Program-made: the position numbers and the translations under genes
The notes under the pieces: generated by a model
The model's database searches: none
Told to the model about the DNA's origin: nothing
The model's input: the letters and a program-made list of their open reading frames with translations, nothing else
In this document: positions 53,142 to 62,600 of the stretch, one piece after another
Position numbering within the stretch: position 1 is the stretch's first letter
How the letters are laid out: the number at the start of each line of letters is the position of its first letter
Assembly (NCBI RefSeq): GCF_014699135.1
Contig: NZ_JACOFT010000003.1
Span: 62,001-126,000, forward strand
Reading direction: 5' to 3'
DNA from: Cognatundibacterium aquatile
GTDB taxonomy: Bacteria > Pseudomonadota > Gammaproteobacteria > Burkholderiales > Burkholderiaceae_D
Length of the DNA: 64,000 nucleotides

Positions 53142-54422
53142 TTACAGTTTTGAAAATGCCTGTTTTGCTGCTGCTATCGTCGTCTCAATAATCGCGTCGT
53201 CATGCGCGATCGAAACGAAGCCGGCTTCAAAAGCCGATGGTGCGAGATACACGCCAGCATCCAGCATCAGATGGAAGAAACGGTTAAATTTATCTTTGTC
53301 CGTTGCCATCATGGCTGCATAGGAGTCGGGAATCTGCGCGGCGAAATACAGGCCAAACATGCCGCCGACCGCATCGGCACAGAAGTCAAATCCTGCCTGT
53401 TGTCCTGCTGCAGTCAGGCCATCCGCGAGTTTGCGGGTTTGTGCCGTCAATTGCTCGTAAAAGCCAGGTTGCTGGATGATCTTCAATGTTGTCATGCCTG
53501 CTGCGACGGCGACTGGGTTGCCTGACAAAGTCCCCGCCTGATAGACGCCGCCGAGCGGTGCCATGTGCGCCATGAGATCGGCGCGCCCGCCAAATGCCGC
53601 GACCGGCAAGCCGCCACCGATGACCTTGCCCATACAGACTAGATCGGCCTGTATTCCGAACAAGGCTTGCGCACCCTGCAGTCCGACGCGGAAGCCGCAC
53701 ATCACCTCGTCAAAAATCAGCACACTGCCATGCGCAGTACAAAGGCGGCGCATGGTTTGCAGGAATTCTGGGGTGGCACGGATCAGATTCATATTGCCCG
53801 CAACCGGCTCAACGATAATGCAGGCGATCTGATCACCGATTGATTGGAATACGTCTTCCAATTGCTGGCTGTTGTTATAGTCGAGCACCAGCGTATGTTT
53901 GCTGAAATCTTCCGGAACGCCAGCGGATGTCGGGTTGCCGAAAGTCAGCAAGCCGCTGCCAGCCTTCACTAACAACGAATCGGCGTGGCCGTGGTAGCAA
54001 CCCTCGAATTTAATAATTTTGTCGCGTTTAGTCGCGCCGCGGGCGAGGCGCAAGGCGCTCATCGTCGCTTCTGTTCCACTCGATACCAGGCGGATTTGTT
54101 CTACCCCTGGAACGATGTGGCAGATTTCTTCTGCCATCAGCACTTCGCCTTCCGTCGGCGCGCCAAAACTCAGTCCGCGGGCAGCGGCTTCCTGAACGGC
54201 TTGCACCACATCTGGGTGTGCATGGCCGACAATCGCTGGTCCCCAGGAACCGATATAGTCGATGTAACGCTGATCTTCTGCATCCCAGAAGTAGGCGCCT
54301 TCAGCGCGGGTGATAAAGCGCGGCGTGCCGCCGACAGAGCGAAAAGCTCTGACTGGAGAATTGACGCCACCGGGAGTCGTTTTTTGTGCGCGTGCAAACA
54401 GGGTTTCGTTTTTATTCGTCAT
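53142..54422 (-). CDS. hemL: glutamate-1-semialdehyde 2,1-aminomutase
   Basis: HemL converts glutamate-1-semialdehyde to 5-aminolevulinate in the C5 haem pathway. The 426-residue PLP enzyme shows [15 protein letters not shown] near the start, [40 protein letters not shown] and the cofactor lysine in [17 protein letters not shown] (near residue 265). ATG at 54422. No clear ribosome-binding site is visible. It lies 63 bp downstream of the ThiD-like gene on the same strand, so co-transcription is possible. Confidence 0.97.
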   Translation of the reverse strand: MTNKNETLFARAQKTTPGGVNSPVRAFRSVGGTPRFITRAEGAYFWDAEDQRYIDYIGSWGPAIVGHAHPDVVQAVQEAAARGLSFGAPTEGEVLMAEEICHIVPGVEQIRLVSSGTEATMSALRLARGATKRDKIIKFEGCYHGHADSLLVKAGSGLLTFGNPTSAGVPEDFSKHTLVLDYNNSQQLEDVFQSIGDQIACIIVEPVAGNMNLIRATPEFLQTMRRLCTAHGSVLIFDEVMCGFRVGLQGAQALFGIQADLVCMGKVIGGGLPVAAFGGRADLMAHMAPLGGVYQAGTLSGNPVAVAAGMTTLKIIQQPGFYEQLTAQTRKLADGLTAAGQQAGFDFCADAVGGMFGLYFAAQIPDSYAAMMATDKDKFNRFFHLMLDAGVYLAPSAFEAGFVSIAHDDAIIETTIAAAKQAFSKL

Positions 54423-54485
54423 GATAGAAAGGGTAATTGATTCGGATGATGTTGCCGCTGGATGATGTATTCATGCAGCGTATAT

Positions 54486-55304
54486 TCAGTGTTCAGGTTC
54501 TCTCGCCCAGAAATAGCGGTCAGGAATCAGTTTCCCCATCCCTAACTGCTGCGCGTGGCTCACGGCTGCCATGGTAAATTCCTGTGCTTCCATTACTGCC
54601 TCGGGAATTTCAAGACCTGTTGCCAGTAAGGCTGTAATTGCAGCCGAGAGCGTTGACCCGGCTCCGGCATGAGAACCAGAGACACGCTGCCAGACGTCTC
54701 TTCTGACGATGCCAGATTCGCTGAACAGCGTATTCGCGACTTCTCCGCTGTTGCACGGTGTTCCGGTGACAAAAACATATTCACAGCCGGAATCAATTAA
54801 CGCCATGGCATCTGCTGTTAAGTCTTCCGGTTCTGCATTTTCCTTCCAGGTTTCTGCCAGGCGTGACAGTTCCACCGCTGAAATGAGTAATAACGTCGCT
54901 TGCGGGATTAATAATTCTCGTATAGATAAGGTCAGATCTTCCGCATCGGGAATGTGATCCGTGATGGCGGTATTAAATGGATCCAGAATCAAGGGCATTT
55001 CTGGATAATCGGAGACGATCTCGGCAATGGTCGTGACGTTATCCACACTACCGACCTGGCCAACTTTAATCGTGAGCACAGGCATATCTTCCAGTACAGT
55101 TCTGGCCTGTTCGTCAATCAGATCCGCATCCAGAGGATGGATACCGTCGATCTGTGACGTGTCGCCGGTGAGTATGGCGGTCACAACCGGTAATCCGTGG
55201 CAGCCCATTGCGGCAAATGATGCCAGATCTGCAAATAGTCCCGTTGCACCGACCGGATCAGATGCGCCGAAACTAAGAATAATGGGAGAAATTTGGTTTT
55301 GCAC
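54486..55304 (-). CDS. thiD: divergent ThiD-like (hydroxymethylpyrimidine kinase) protein
   Basis: A 272-residue ribokinase-fold protein of the ThiD type, which phosphorylates HMP and HMP-P in thiamine synthesis. The fold pattern is kept: ILSFGASDPVGATGLFADLASFAAMG at the N-terminus and AGAGSTLSAAI near residue 217. Several usual active-site residues differ, notably Ser where ThiD has Cys in the GTGCTLSAA motif, and Phe where GIQADL has Gln. Canonical HMP kinase activity is therefore uncertain. The start is GTG at 55302-55304. It is divergent from the rubredoxin gene and upstream of hemL. Confidence 0.75.
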   Translation of the reverse strand: MQNQISPIILSFGASDPVGATGLFADLASFAAMGCHGLPVVTAILTGDTSQIDGIHPLDADLIDEQARTVLEDMPVLTIKVGQVGSVDNVTTIAEIVSDYPEMPLILDPFNTAITDHIPDAEDLTLSIRELLIPQATLLLISAVELSRLAETWKENAEPEDLTADAMALIDSGCEYVFVTGTPCNSGEVANTLFSESGIVRRDVWQRVSGSHAGAGSTLSAAITALLATGLEIPEAVMEAQEFTMAAVSHAQQLGMGKLIPDRYFWAREPEH

Positions 55305-55435
55305 GTTTGGTAGATTAATATAGGCAACCTTAACGAGCCAGGGATGGTTCGAAAAAGAAAAATTACACAGGAATGCAAGCTTTTGTAATTTTATGCGTGA
55401 TATTTAATATTTTACTTGATTGAAGGATTTTAGTC

Positions 55436-55630
55436 GTGAGTGATAGTGCTGGCGAAAAGCCACAGTATAAAACATGGATGTGTCTGATTTGTGGCTGGGT
55501 TTATGATGAAGAACAAGGTTCCCCCGAAGATGGCATTCCTGCTGGCACTTTATGGGATGATGTACCCATGAACTGGACTTGTCCTGAATGTGGTGCTCGT
55601 AAAGAAGATTTTGAAATGACAGCAATTTGA
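55436..55630 (+). CDS. rubredoxin
   Basis: A 64-residue one-iron electron carrier. The four cysteines are in CLICGWVYDEEQG and CPECGARKEDFE, with the aromatic core residues W, Y and W of the rubredoxin fold. The start is GTG at 55436 with GAAGGA upstream. It lies just upstream of the Pil-Chp genes, a placement seen in other pseudomonads and betaproteobacteria, but its redox partner is unknown. Confidence 0.96.
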   Translation: MSDSAGEKPQYKTWMCLICGWVYDEEQGSPEDGIPAGTLWDDVPMNWTCPECGARKEDFEMTAI

Positions 55631-55767
55631 TAGGAATGTGTCTTTTAGACTATAAAAGTGTGTCTTTTTGGCGATACGGAATGTTTATTCCAGGGAAATA
55701 AACGCCAGATCGAAATTTTTTTTGTTAAAGTGGTAGCTTGCTATTTTTCTGTCGGGAAGATGATTTT

Positions 55768-56169
55768 ATGTCAGCGTTGGCAAGCAATGAAAACTTGAAA
55801 ATCATGGTGATTGACGATAGCAGTACGATACGTCGATCGGCAGAGATATTCCTCGGACAAGCTGGTTATACAATCGTCTTGGCGGAGGATGGCTTTGACG
55901 CACTCGCAAAGATTAACGATTCTCATCCTGACCTGATTTTTTGCGATATTCTGATGCCAAGGCTGGATGGTTATCAAACCTGCGCTTTGATAAAGAAAAG
56001 TGTCAAATTCAGGGATACACCTGTCATTATGTTATCTTCCAAGGATGGATTGTTTGACAGAGCGCGCGGCGCCATGGTCGGTTCTGATGAATATCTGACC
56101 AAGCCTTTTACAAAAGATAGTCTTTTGAGAACTGTGCGGAATTACACGTCCGATACACAGGAAAAATAA
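55768..56169 (+). CDS. pilG: Pil-Chp response regulator PilG
   Basis: A 133-residue single-domain receiver protein. Phospho-acceptor Asp in LIFCDILMPRLDG, acidic pair in VIDDSS, switch Ser in VIMLSSKDG and Lys in YLTKPF are all present. PilG is expected to promote pilus extension through the PilB side and cAMP signalling in Pseudomonas. ATG at 55768 with a purine-rich GGGAAGATG upstream. It is the first gene of pilG-pilH-pilI-pilJ-chpA. Confidence 0.93.
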   Translation: MSALASNENLKIMVIDDSSTIRRSAEIFLGQAGYTIVLAEDGFDALAKINDSHPDLIFCDILMPRLDGYQTCALIKKSVKFRDTPVIMLSSKDGLFDRARGAMVGSDEYLTKPFTKDSLLRTVRNYTSDTQEK

Positions 56170-56195
56170 TTCAGTTTTATGTGAGGAATTAGCGA

Positions 56196-56561
56196 ATGGC
56201 TATTCAAAAAATATTAATAGTAGATGACTCTCCTACAGAACGTTATTTTTTAACAGAAGTTTTGGTTAGAAATGGTTTCTCTGTATCTACCGCTGAAAAT
56301 GGCGAGGAAGCCCTGACGAAAATTAAGGCAGATAAACCACAGTTGATTCTGATGGATGTCGTGATGCCTGGGCAAAATGGTTTTCAGATCACGCGTGCTA
56401 TTGCCAAAGATCCGGAAACGCAGGATGTGCCAATTATTATCTGTACCAGCAAGAATCAGGAGACGGATCGTATCTGGGGTTTGCGTCAAGGCGCCAAGGA
56501 TTACCTGGTAAAGCCGATTGACCCACAAGAGTTGTTAGCAAAAATTGCCGCTCTTAGTTAA
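56196..56561 (+). CDS. pilH: Pil-Chp response regulator PilH
   Basis: A 121-residue receiver protein. Asp in LILMDVVMPGQNG, acidic pair in IVDDSPTERYF, and Lys in DYLVKPIDPQELL are intact. In Pseudomonas PilH opposes PilG and acts as a phosphate sink or retraction regulator. GTGAGGA lies before the ATG, and it follows pilG after 26 bp. Confidence 0.93.
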   Translation: MAIQKILIVDDSPTERYFLTEVLVRNGFSVSTAENGEEALTKIKADKPQLILMDVVMPGQNGFQITRAIAKDPETQDVPIIICTSKNQETDRIWGLRQGAKDYLVKPIDPQELLAKIAALS

Positions 56562-56615
56562 TGATCCGCAGATAGCCTGCTTGCCTCTATTTATAAGAAA
56601 TACCCGGATAGCCTC

Positions 56616-57197
56616 ATGACTAAGACTTTGAGTGACTCTGCTGCCAACCTTGAAATTACCAAGTCAGACAGTGGCGTGAGACGTACGCGCTTGCGTGAGT
56701 TTCAGGCGCAGTTGGTTGAGCGTATGCAGGCTGCGCAGCGTGGCGGCTTCTCCAAGCTTAGTCAATTGGGGATCATTATCGGGCAGCAGCGTTATTTGCT
56801 TGATCTGCGGGAAGCTGGCGAAATTGTTAGTGCCACATTATTAACCAACGTCCCGTTAACCAAGGATTGGTACGTGGGATTGTCAAATATCCGCGGTAAC
56901 CTGACCAGTGTGGTTGATTTGTCGCGGTTTCAGGGCTTTGAACTGACCAAACTCGATAATTCTTGTCGTATCGTCGGTTTTGCACCGTCGTTGGGGTTCA
57001 ATAGTGGTTTGCTGGTGTCGCAGGTTCTGGGCTTGCGTAACCTTGCTGAGATGGAAGAGATTGCATCTGGTGAGACTGACGGGAATAGTCAGGAATGGTT
57101 GCAAAGACGGTTTCGTGACCGTGATGGTAATGTGTGGCATGAACTTAGCCTGGCTGCGTTGGTGCAGAATCAGGATTTTCTGCATATAGGTTTATAG
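56616..57197 (+). CDS. pilI: CheW-like adaptor PilI
   Basis: A 193-residue protein with a CheW-like SH3 domain from about residue 40: FSKLSQLGIIIGQQRYLLDLREAGEIV, then WYVGLSNIRGNLTSVVDLSRF. It links the transducer PilJ to the kinase ChpA at the inner membrane. Gene order and spacing in the operon support the call. Confidence 0.92.
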   Translation: MTKTLSDSAANLEITKSDSGVRRTRLREFQAQLVERMQAAQRGGFSKLSQLGIIIGQQRYLLDLREAGEIVSATLLTNVPLTKDWYVGLSNIRGNLTSVVDLSRFQGFELTKLDNSCRIVGFAPSLGFNSGLLVSQVLGLRNLAEMEEIASGETDGNSQEWLQRRFRDRDGNVWHELSLAALVQNQDFLHIGL

Positions 57198-57254
57198 TCA
57201 GTGCTTCACTTGAAGCAACGCTGACAGATATTCAATCGTTTAGGAGATTCAGTA

Positions 57255-59591
57255 ATGGCATTGAAACTACCGTTCTTGTCCAAGGGAAAAGAAAATCCGG
57301 AAATTGACGGAGCAGAAGTTGCGGCAAGGTCATTCGGTAATGCTGGCTCGGTTGAAGTTGAGGAGGCCAGTAACGTGAAAATGTTAACGCCAGAATCATC
57401 TCAGGAAGGCGAGCATAAGCAAGCTGAAACTGACTTCGATACGACTCATAATCGCGCCGATGCAACATTCATCGGTGATGCCCTGGAAAAAGGCGGCGAC
57501 ATTTATTTACCGATCATCGGCAAAATGTCATTGCAAAGGCAAATGCGCATTTTGTCCACAATCATGGTTGGTGCGTTAGTGGCGGGTGCATTTTTCGTCT
57601 GGCTTAATGCGAATCACTCAACACTGATATCCACTCAGGTGCAGATTTCCGGTGATGTGCTGATGCATTCCCAGCGTATTGGTAAGGCTGCGCCAAACTC
57701 AATTCAGGGTAACGTTCAGGCATTTAAACAGCTGGAAGACAGTCGTAAAGAAATTAATAACGATCTGAAAATCCTGTTGGATGGTGGTACTTATCAAGGT
57801 CGTGATGTTAAATCTGCCGACTCCACACTGGAGCCGGTTTTAAAAGAAACGATCAAGTCCTGGCAGAATTCTAATAAAGCAGCTGAAACAATATTGGCAC
57901 GCCGTCAGGAACTGACCGGTTTTGGTCAGACACTGCAAAAGCTGAACTCATTGTCTCCGGTATTGCTGGAGTTGACTGAACAGATTTCTACGCTGAAAGT
58001 GCAAGGCGGCGGATCTGCTCGTGAGATTTCTGCTTCCGGTCAGTTGGTCATGTTGACCCAGCGTCTGGGTCGTAGTGCGAATGAATTCTTGACTTCTGAG
58101 GGTGTTAATCCAGAGACTGCTTTCCTGCTTGGTAAAGATACGAATACTTTCCGCGATCTGGTCGAAGGTTTCCTTAACGGTAGTGAAGTTCTCCGCCTGA
58201 CTCCGACGAAAGATGCAGATACACGCGAAAAACTGGAAGAATTGAAAAAGGCGTTTGCTGAGTATCAGGCTTCGGTTTCTACTATTCTGGGTAACTTGCA
58301 GAACTTCATTGCCGCCAAACAATCTGAGCAGTTATTGTTTAACGAAAACGAAGAGCTGAAGTCGAAACTGACTAAGTTGCAAAAGACTTATACGGATCAG
58401 CAGGATTCCACCAGTTTTTCTTTCTGGCTGATGTTGATTTCCGCTGCTGTTGCGTTAGCGTCTGCGGTTGGTATTGCCTTGGTTCTGTTGCAGGATAGTC
58501 GTAATCGCGCTAAAGAAGCGAATGAACGCCGTCAGGAAGCTGCGGAGCAAATGTTGCAAGCGCAAAAACAAGAGGAAGAAGCGAAAGCTGCAAACGATCA
58601 GAATCAGGCCGCGATTTTGCGACTGATGAATGAATTGCAAGAAGTTGCGGATGGTGACTTGACTATTCAGGCAACGGTTTCCGAAGATATTACTGGTGCG
58701 ATTGCCGACTCGGTTAACTACACGGTGGAAGAGTTGCGAGGTCTGGTCGGCCGGGTTACGACGACTGCGGAACAAGTTACGTCTGCGTCGAATCAGGCGC
58801 AAGGTATTTCCGATAACTTGCTTGAAGCGTCAGAGCAACAGTCACGTGAAATTTCCGATGCCGGTCAGGTGGTTCTGACGATGGCGCAGGATATTACCGA
58901 CGTTTCCCGCTCTGCGAATGAATCTGCTGAGGTTGCGCGTCAATCGGTTGCGGCGGCGGAACAGGGGGCGCATGCGGTGGAAGATGCGATCAAGGGTATG
59001 AACGAGATTCGCGAGCAAATTCAGGAAACGTCTAAACGTATTAAACGTCTGGGTGAATCTTCTCAGGAAATTGGTGAGATCACCGAACTGATTTCCGACA
59101 TTACTGAACAAACTAACGTGCTGGCGCTGAATGCGGCGATTCAGGCGGCGTCTGCAGGTGAAGCGGGGCGAGGCTTCTCGGTGGTTGCGGAAGAGGTTCA
59201 GCGTCTGGCGGAACGTTCGGCTGAAGCGACCAAGCAGATTGGTGCGCTGGTGCGTACGATTCAAACGGATACCCATGACGCGGTTGCTGCGATGGAAAAA
59301 TCCACTCAGGGTGTGGTTGAGGGAGCAAAACTCTCAGATGCGGCGGGTACCGCCTTGTCTGAGATCCGTAGCGTTTCGAACCGTCTTGCTGAACTGATTC
59401 AGGGTATTTCTCTGGCGACTGAACAGCAAGCGACATCAGCAAACGGTGTTGCACAAAATATTCAGCACATTCTGACTATTACCGAACAGACCCAGAACGG
59501 TACACAGCAAACATCCGAGTCGATTAAGCAATTGTCTCTGTTGGCTGAGGAATTGAAAAACTCAGTATCCCGTTTCCGTGTAACTGCCTGA
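57255..59591 (+). CDS. pilJ: type IV pilus methyl-accepting transducer PilJ
   Basis: A 778-residue transducer. An acidic cytoplasmic N-terminal extension of about 90 residues precedes the first membrane segment (about 100-117). The periplasmic region (118-385) contains PilJ-N modules recognised by SQRIGKAA and [13 protein letters not shown] second membrane segment lies near 388-412, then HAMP-like and coiled regions, and the signalling tip [31 protein letters not shown]. It senses pilus-related surface signals or chemical cues and controls ChpA. GGAGA precedes the ATG. Confidence 0.94.
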   Translation: MALKLPFLSKGKENPEIDGAEVAARSFGNAGSVEVEEASNVKMLTPESSQEGEHKQAETDFDTTHNRADATFIGDALEKGGDIYLPIIGKMSLQRQMRILSTIMVGALVAGAFFVWLNANHSTLISTQVQISGDVLMHSQRIGKAAPNSIQGNVQAFKQLEDSRKEINNDLKILLDGGTYQGRDVKSADSTLEPVLKETIKSWQNSNKAAETILARRQELTGFGQTLQKLNSLSPVLLELTEQISTLKVQGGGSAREISASGQLVMLTQRLGRSANEFLTSEGVNPETAFLLGKDTNTFRDLVEGFLNGSEVLRLTPTKDADTREKLEELKKAFAEYQASVSTILGNLQNFIAAKQSEQLLFNENEELKSKLTKLQKTYTDQQDSTSFSFWLMLISAAVALASAVGIALVLLQDSRNRAKEANERRQEAAEQMLQAQKQEEEAKAANDQNQAAILRLMNELQEVADGDLTIQATVSEDITGAIADSVNYTVEELRGLVGRVTTTAEQVTSASNQAQGISDNLLEASEQQSREISDAGQVVLTMAQDITDVSRSANESAEVARQSVAAAEQGAHAVEDAIKGMNEIREQIQETSKRIKRLGESSQEIGEITELISDITEQTNVLALNAAIQAASAGEAGRGFSVVAEEVQRLAERSAEATKQIGALVRTIQTDTHDAVAAMEKSTQGVVEGAKLSDAAGTALSEIRSVSNRLAELIQGISLATEQQATSANGVAQNIQHILTITEQTQNGTQQTSESIKQLSLLAEELKNSVSRFRVTA

Positions 59592-59681
59592 TTTTCCAGT
59601 CTATGGGTTGCTTAAAACGACCCTATCATATTTGCAGACGATGAACCGCGGTTCATCGTCTCTTGAGTTTGCGGAGCGCGC

Positions 59682-62600
59682 ATGACATCCGATTTTTCAA
59701 ATTCGTCACATCTGCCTCAGGAACAGTTTGATACTGGACCACTCTCCTGGGTTATGCCCGAGGTGCGGGAAGCGATGACCAACGCTGGCAAGGTGCTTAC
59801 CGAAGCGCTTGCACAGGATGTTGACGCAAGATCCACTACTTTATTACATGCGAAAAGTTATTTGCATCAGGCACATGGTGCCTTGCAAATCGTTGATATT
59901 GACGGCGTTTCTATCGTCACCGAAACCATTGAGGAATTGATAGAACGCTTGCAAAGCAGTCAGTTAGAAATGACGCAGGCAAATATCGATGTCATTCTCG
60001 ACGCTTTTCATGCTGTATTGCGTTACCTTGAGGATTTACTCTCCGGGGCACCGCATCAGCCAGTCAGATTGTTCCCCTACTACCGCGCGCTGCTGGAGCT
60101 CAAGGGCGCGGAGCGGATACATCCGGCGGACTTGTTTTTCCCAGCGTTATCTGTCAGTGAAAAAATTCCCGAACTCGCTGTAACGCCCAACGGCAAATCT
60201 GCGAATTACAGTGGATTACGTCAGCGTTTTGAGAAATTACTGTTGACGGTACTGACTAGCAAAGATCAGCAAAAGCGACGTGAAGCAGCCGAGAACATGC
60301 ATGGCTTGATTCATGAAATCGATCAGATGCAGACCAATTCTCAGGCGAAAGCTTTCTGGGTTGTCATGCGGGCATTTGTTGAGGCGGTCGCCGATGGTGG
60401 GATCGACGACCAGCAATATGTAAAACAAATTTTCGGACGTATTAATTTACAGATACGTCGTCTTGTCGATGGCGTCAACACGATTCCTGAGCGTCTGCTC
60501 AGAGATGCCTTATTCTTTTTGGCTCAGGTTGAAAAACCGTCTGCGTTCGTGTCCAGTATTCGTCGTGCATATCAACTGGATAACAAAGTACCGACTGACT
60601 ATAACGAGAAAAATTACGGTCAGATTGCGGCAGGTGTATTAAGTACCGCAAAAGAACAGCTCACCGCCGTTAAAAATTTATGGGGTCGGATTGCGAACGG
60701 CGATGCCAGTCTGGCTGACAAGCTTTCGCAAAAAATGAAGGATCTGGCAGAGACGGGCACGGGTTTAAATGTGCCTTCGCTATCTAAGCTTTTGCGCGAA
60801 TTAAGCGGTATTGCCAGACATGTCGCACATTCGGCAGATGGCAGTAAGCTGGCACTGGAATTAGCGACCAGCTTGTTATTCGTTGAAAATGCACTGGATC
60901 AGATTACCCGTTTACCTGCGCATTTTTCCGAGCGCGCGGATGAAATTACAGCACGTTTATTATCCGTTGTGTCCGGCGATGAGCCGCAGTCGCAAGCGGC
61001 GTGGATGGGAGAAATTTCGCGCGAGGCTCAGCAGCGTCAGACCATGACGGTTCTCGTTTCTGAAATTCAGACGAGCCTGCGCCAGGTTGAAAAAACACTG
61101 GACGAATACTTCCGTGATCCTGCGCAAAGTGAATCTTTGCATTCGATCGATAACATGTTGCATCAGGTCAGTGGCGCGATGGCGATTCTGGATCAGGATG
61201 CGGCGATGCAAGCCTTGGAAACGACCAGACAGACGGTTGCTACATTGGCAGACTCCAAAGAGTTGTCTGAATCTGATCGTGAAGCTGAGCATCAAAAACT
61301 GGCGCAAAATATTGGCGCTCTCAGTTTTTTCATCGAAACTTTGCAGACCCAGCCAGAAACAGCGAAAAAGAAATTTGTGTTTGACGCTGATGCAGGTCTT
61401 TTCCGCCCAAATCTGCTCGATGCGCCGGCGCAGAAAGAGTTATTGCCTGTCAGCGAGGATGTGATTTTTTCAGCTGATCAGTTACAAACTTCTACCGAAG
61501 AGTCCTCTTCCGTTTTAACCGCAGAAAAAGAATTACTTAACCAACAGCATGAATCGGCACGTCTTGCCGTGTCTCTCGCTGAAAATCCTGACGATAAAAC
61601 ACTGAAGGCGCAATTGAAAGATTCGCTGGAGTCTGAACGCTCGGTGGCGACTTTATTGGATGACTCAGCTGCAAGTGGTCGTGCAAAAGCAGCGATTGAG
61701 TTGCTTGGATCTGGTGAAGAGTCTCATTCAACTGAGAGTTTACAGGATATCGTTGCTGCCACCTCACCGGTTGCAGTAGCCGAAGTGAAGGCGACGAATG
61801 TTGCTGCTGTTTTACCGCAAAGTGATGAGGCAATTGATGCTGAGTTGCTCGAAATTTTCCTGACAGAGGCCGATGAAGTTTTGCATTTTGTGCAGGACAC
61901 GTTGCCACGTTCTCGCGCCGATGTTGACAATCAGGAATATCTGACCAGCCTGCGCCGCTCCTTCCATACGTTGAAGGGCAGTAGCCGCATGGTAGGACTG
62001 AATGTGTTCGGTGAAACTGCCTGGAGCATTGAGCAGGTGATGAACTTATGGTTGTCGGAGTCGCGTCGAGGTGACGACAATCTGTATGCACTGCTCGAAC
62101 GTACGGCAAGTGAGATGAATGCCTGGGTCGATGAGCTCAAGCAATCAGGCCAGTCAGCAAGAACCGGTGCTGCGATTATCGCTGCGGCGGAGCGAACCAA
62201 AGCCGGCCTCGATTATCAGGAGGCCGACGAGTTGCCAGTCGTGGCCTCAGAAATTTCAGCGCAGCCTGCGGTAATTGAGCCTGAAGATGAATTGTTGCCA
62301 GAACCAGTCGCACATGATGTATCTGAAGTAGAGGATTCAGCGATTGCCGGTGCGCTTGATGAACCCCTTATTGCAACTTCGCTTCCCGTGGACGGTGCGG
62401 CATTCGCGATTCTTGACGACGGTGCAGAAACGATAGAGGCCTTGCCGTTAGTGGATGTGACCACGGATGCGGTGACAGACGCGCTGACATCTGGGTTTGA
62501 ACTCAGTGCATTCGACGATTTGCCAAGTGCGGCGAACATATTGGCTGAGACTGCAGCGACGCTTGATGATGTCACGACAGGGCATTCTTTGCCTGCTTCT

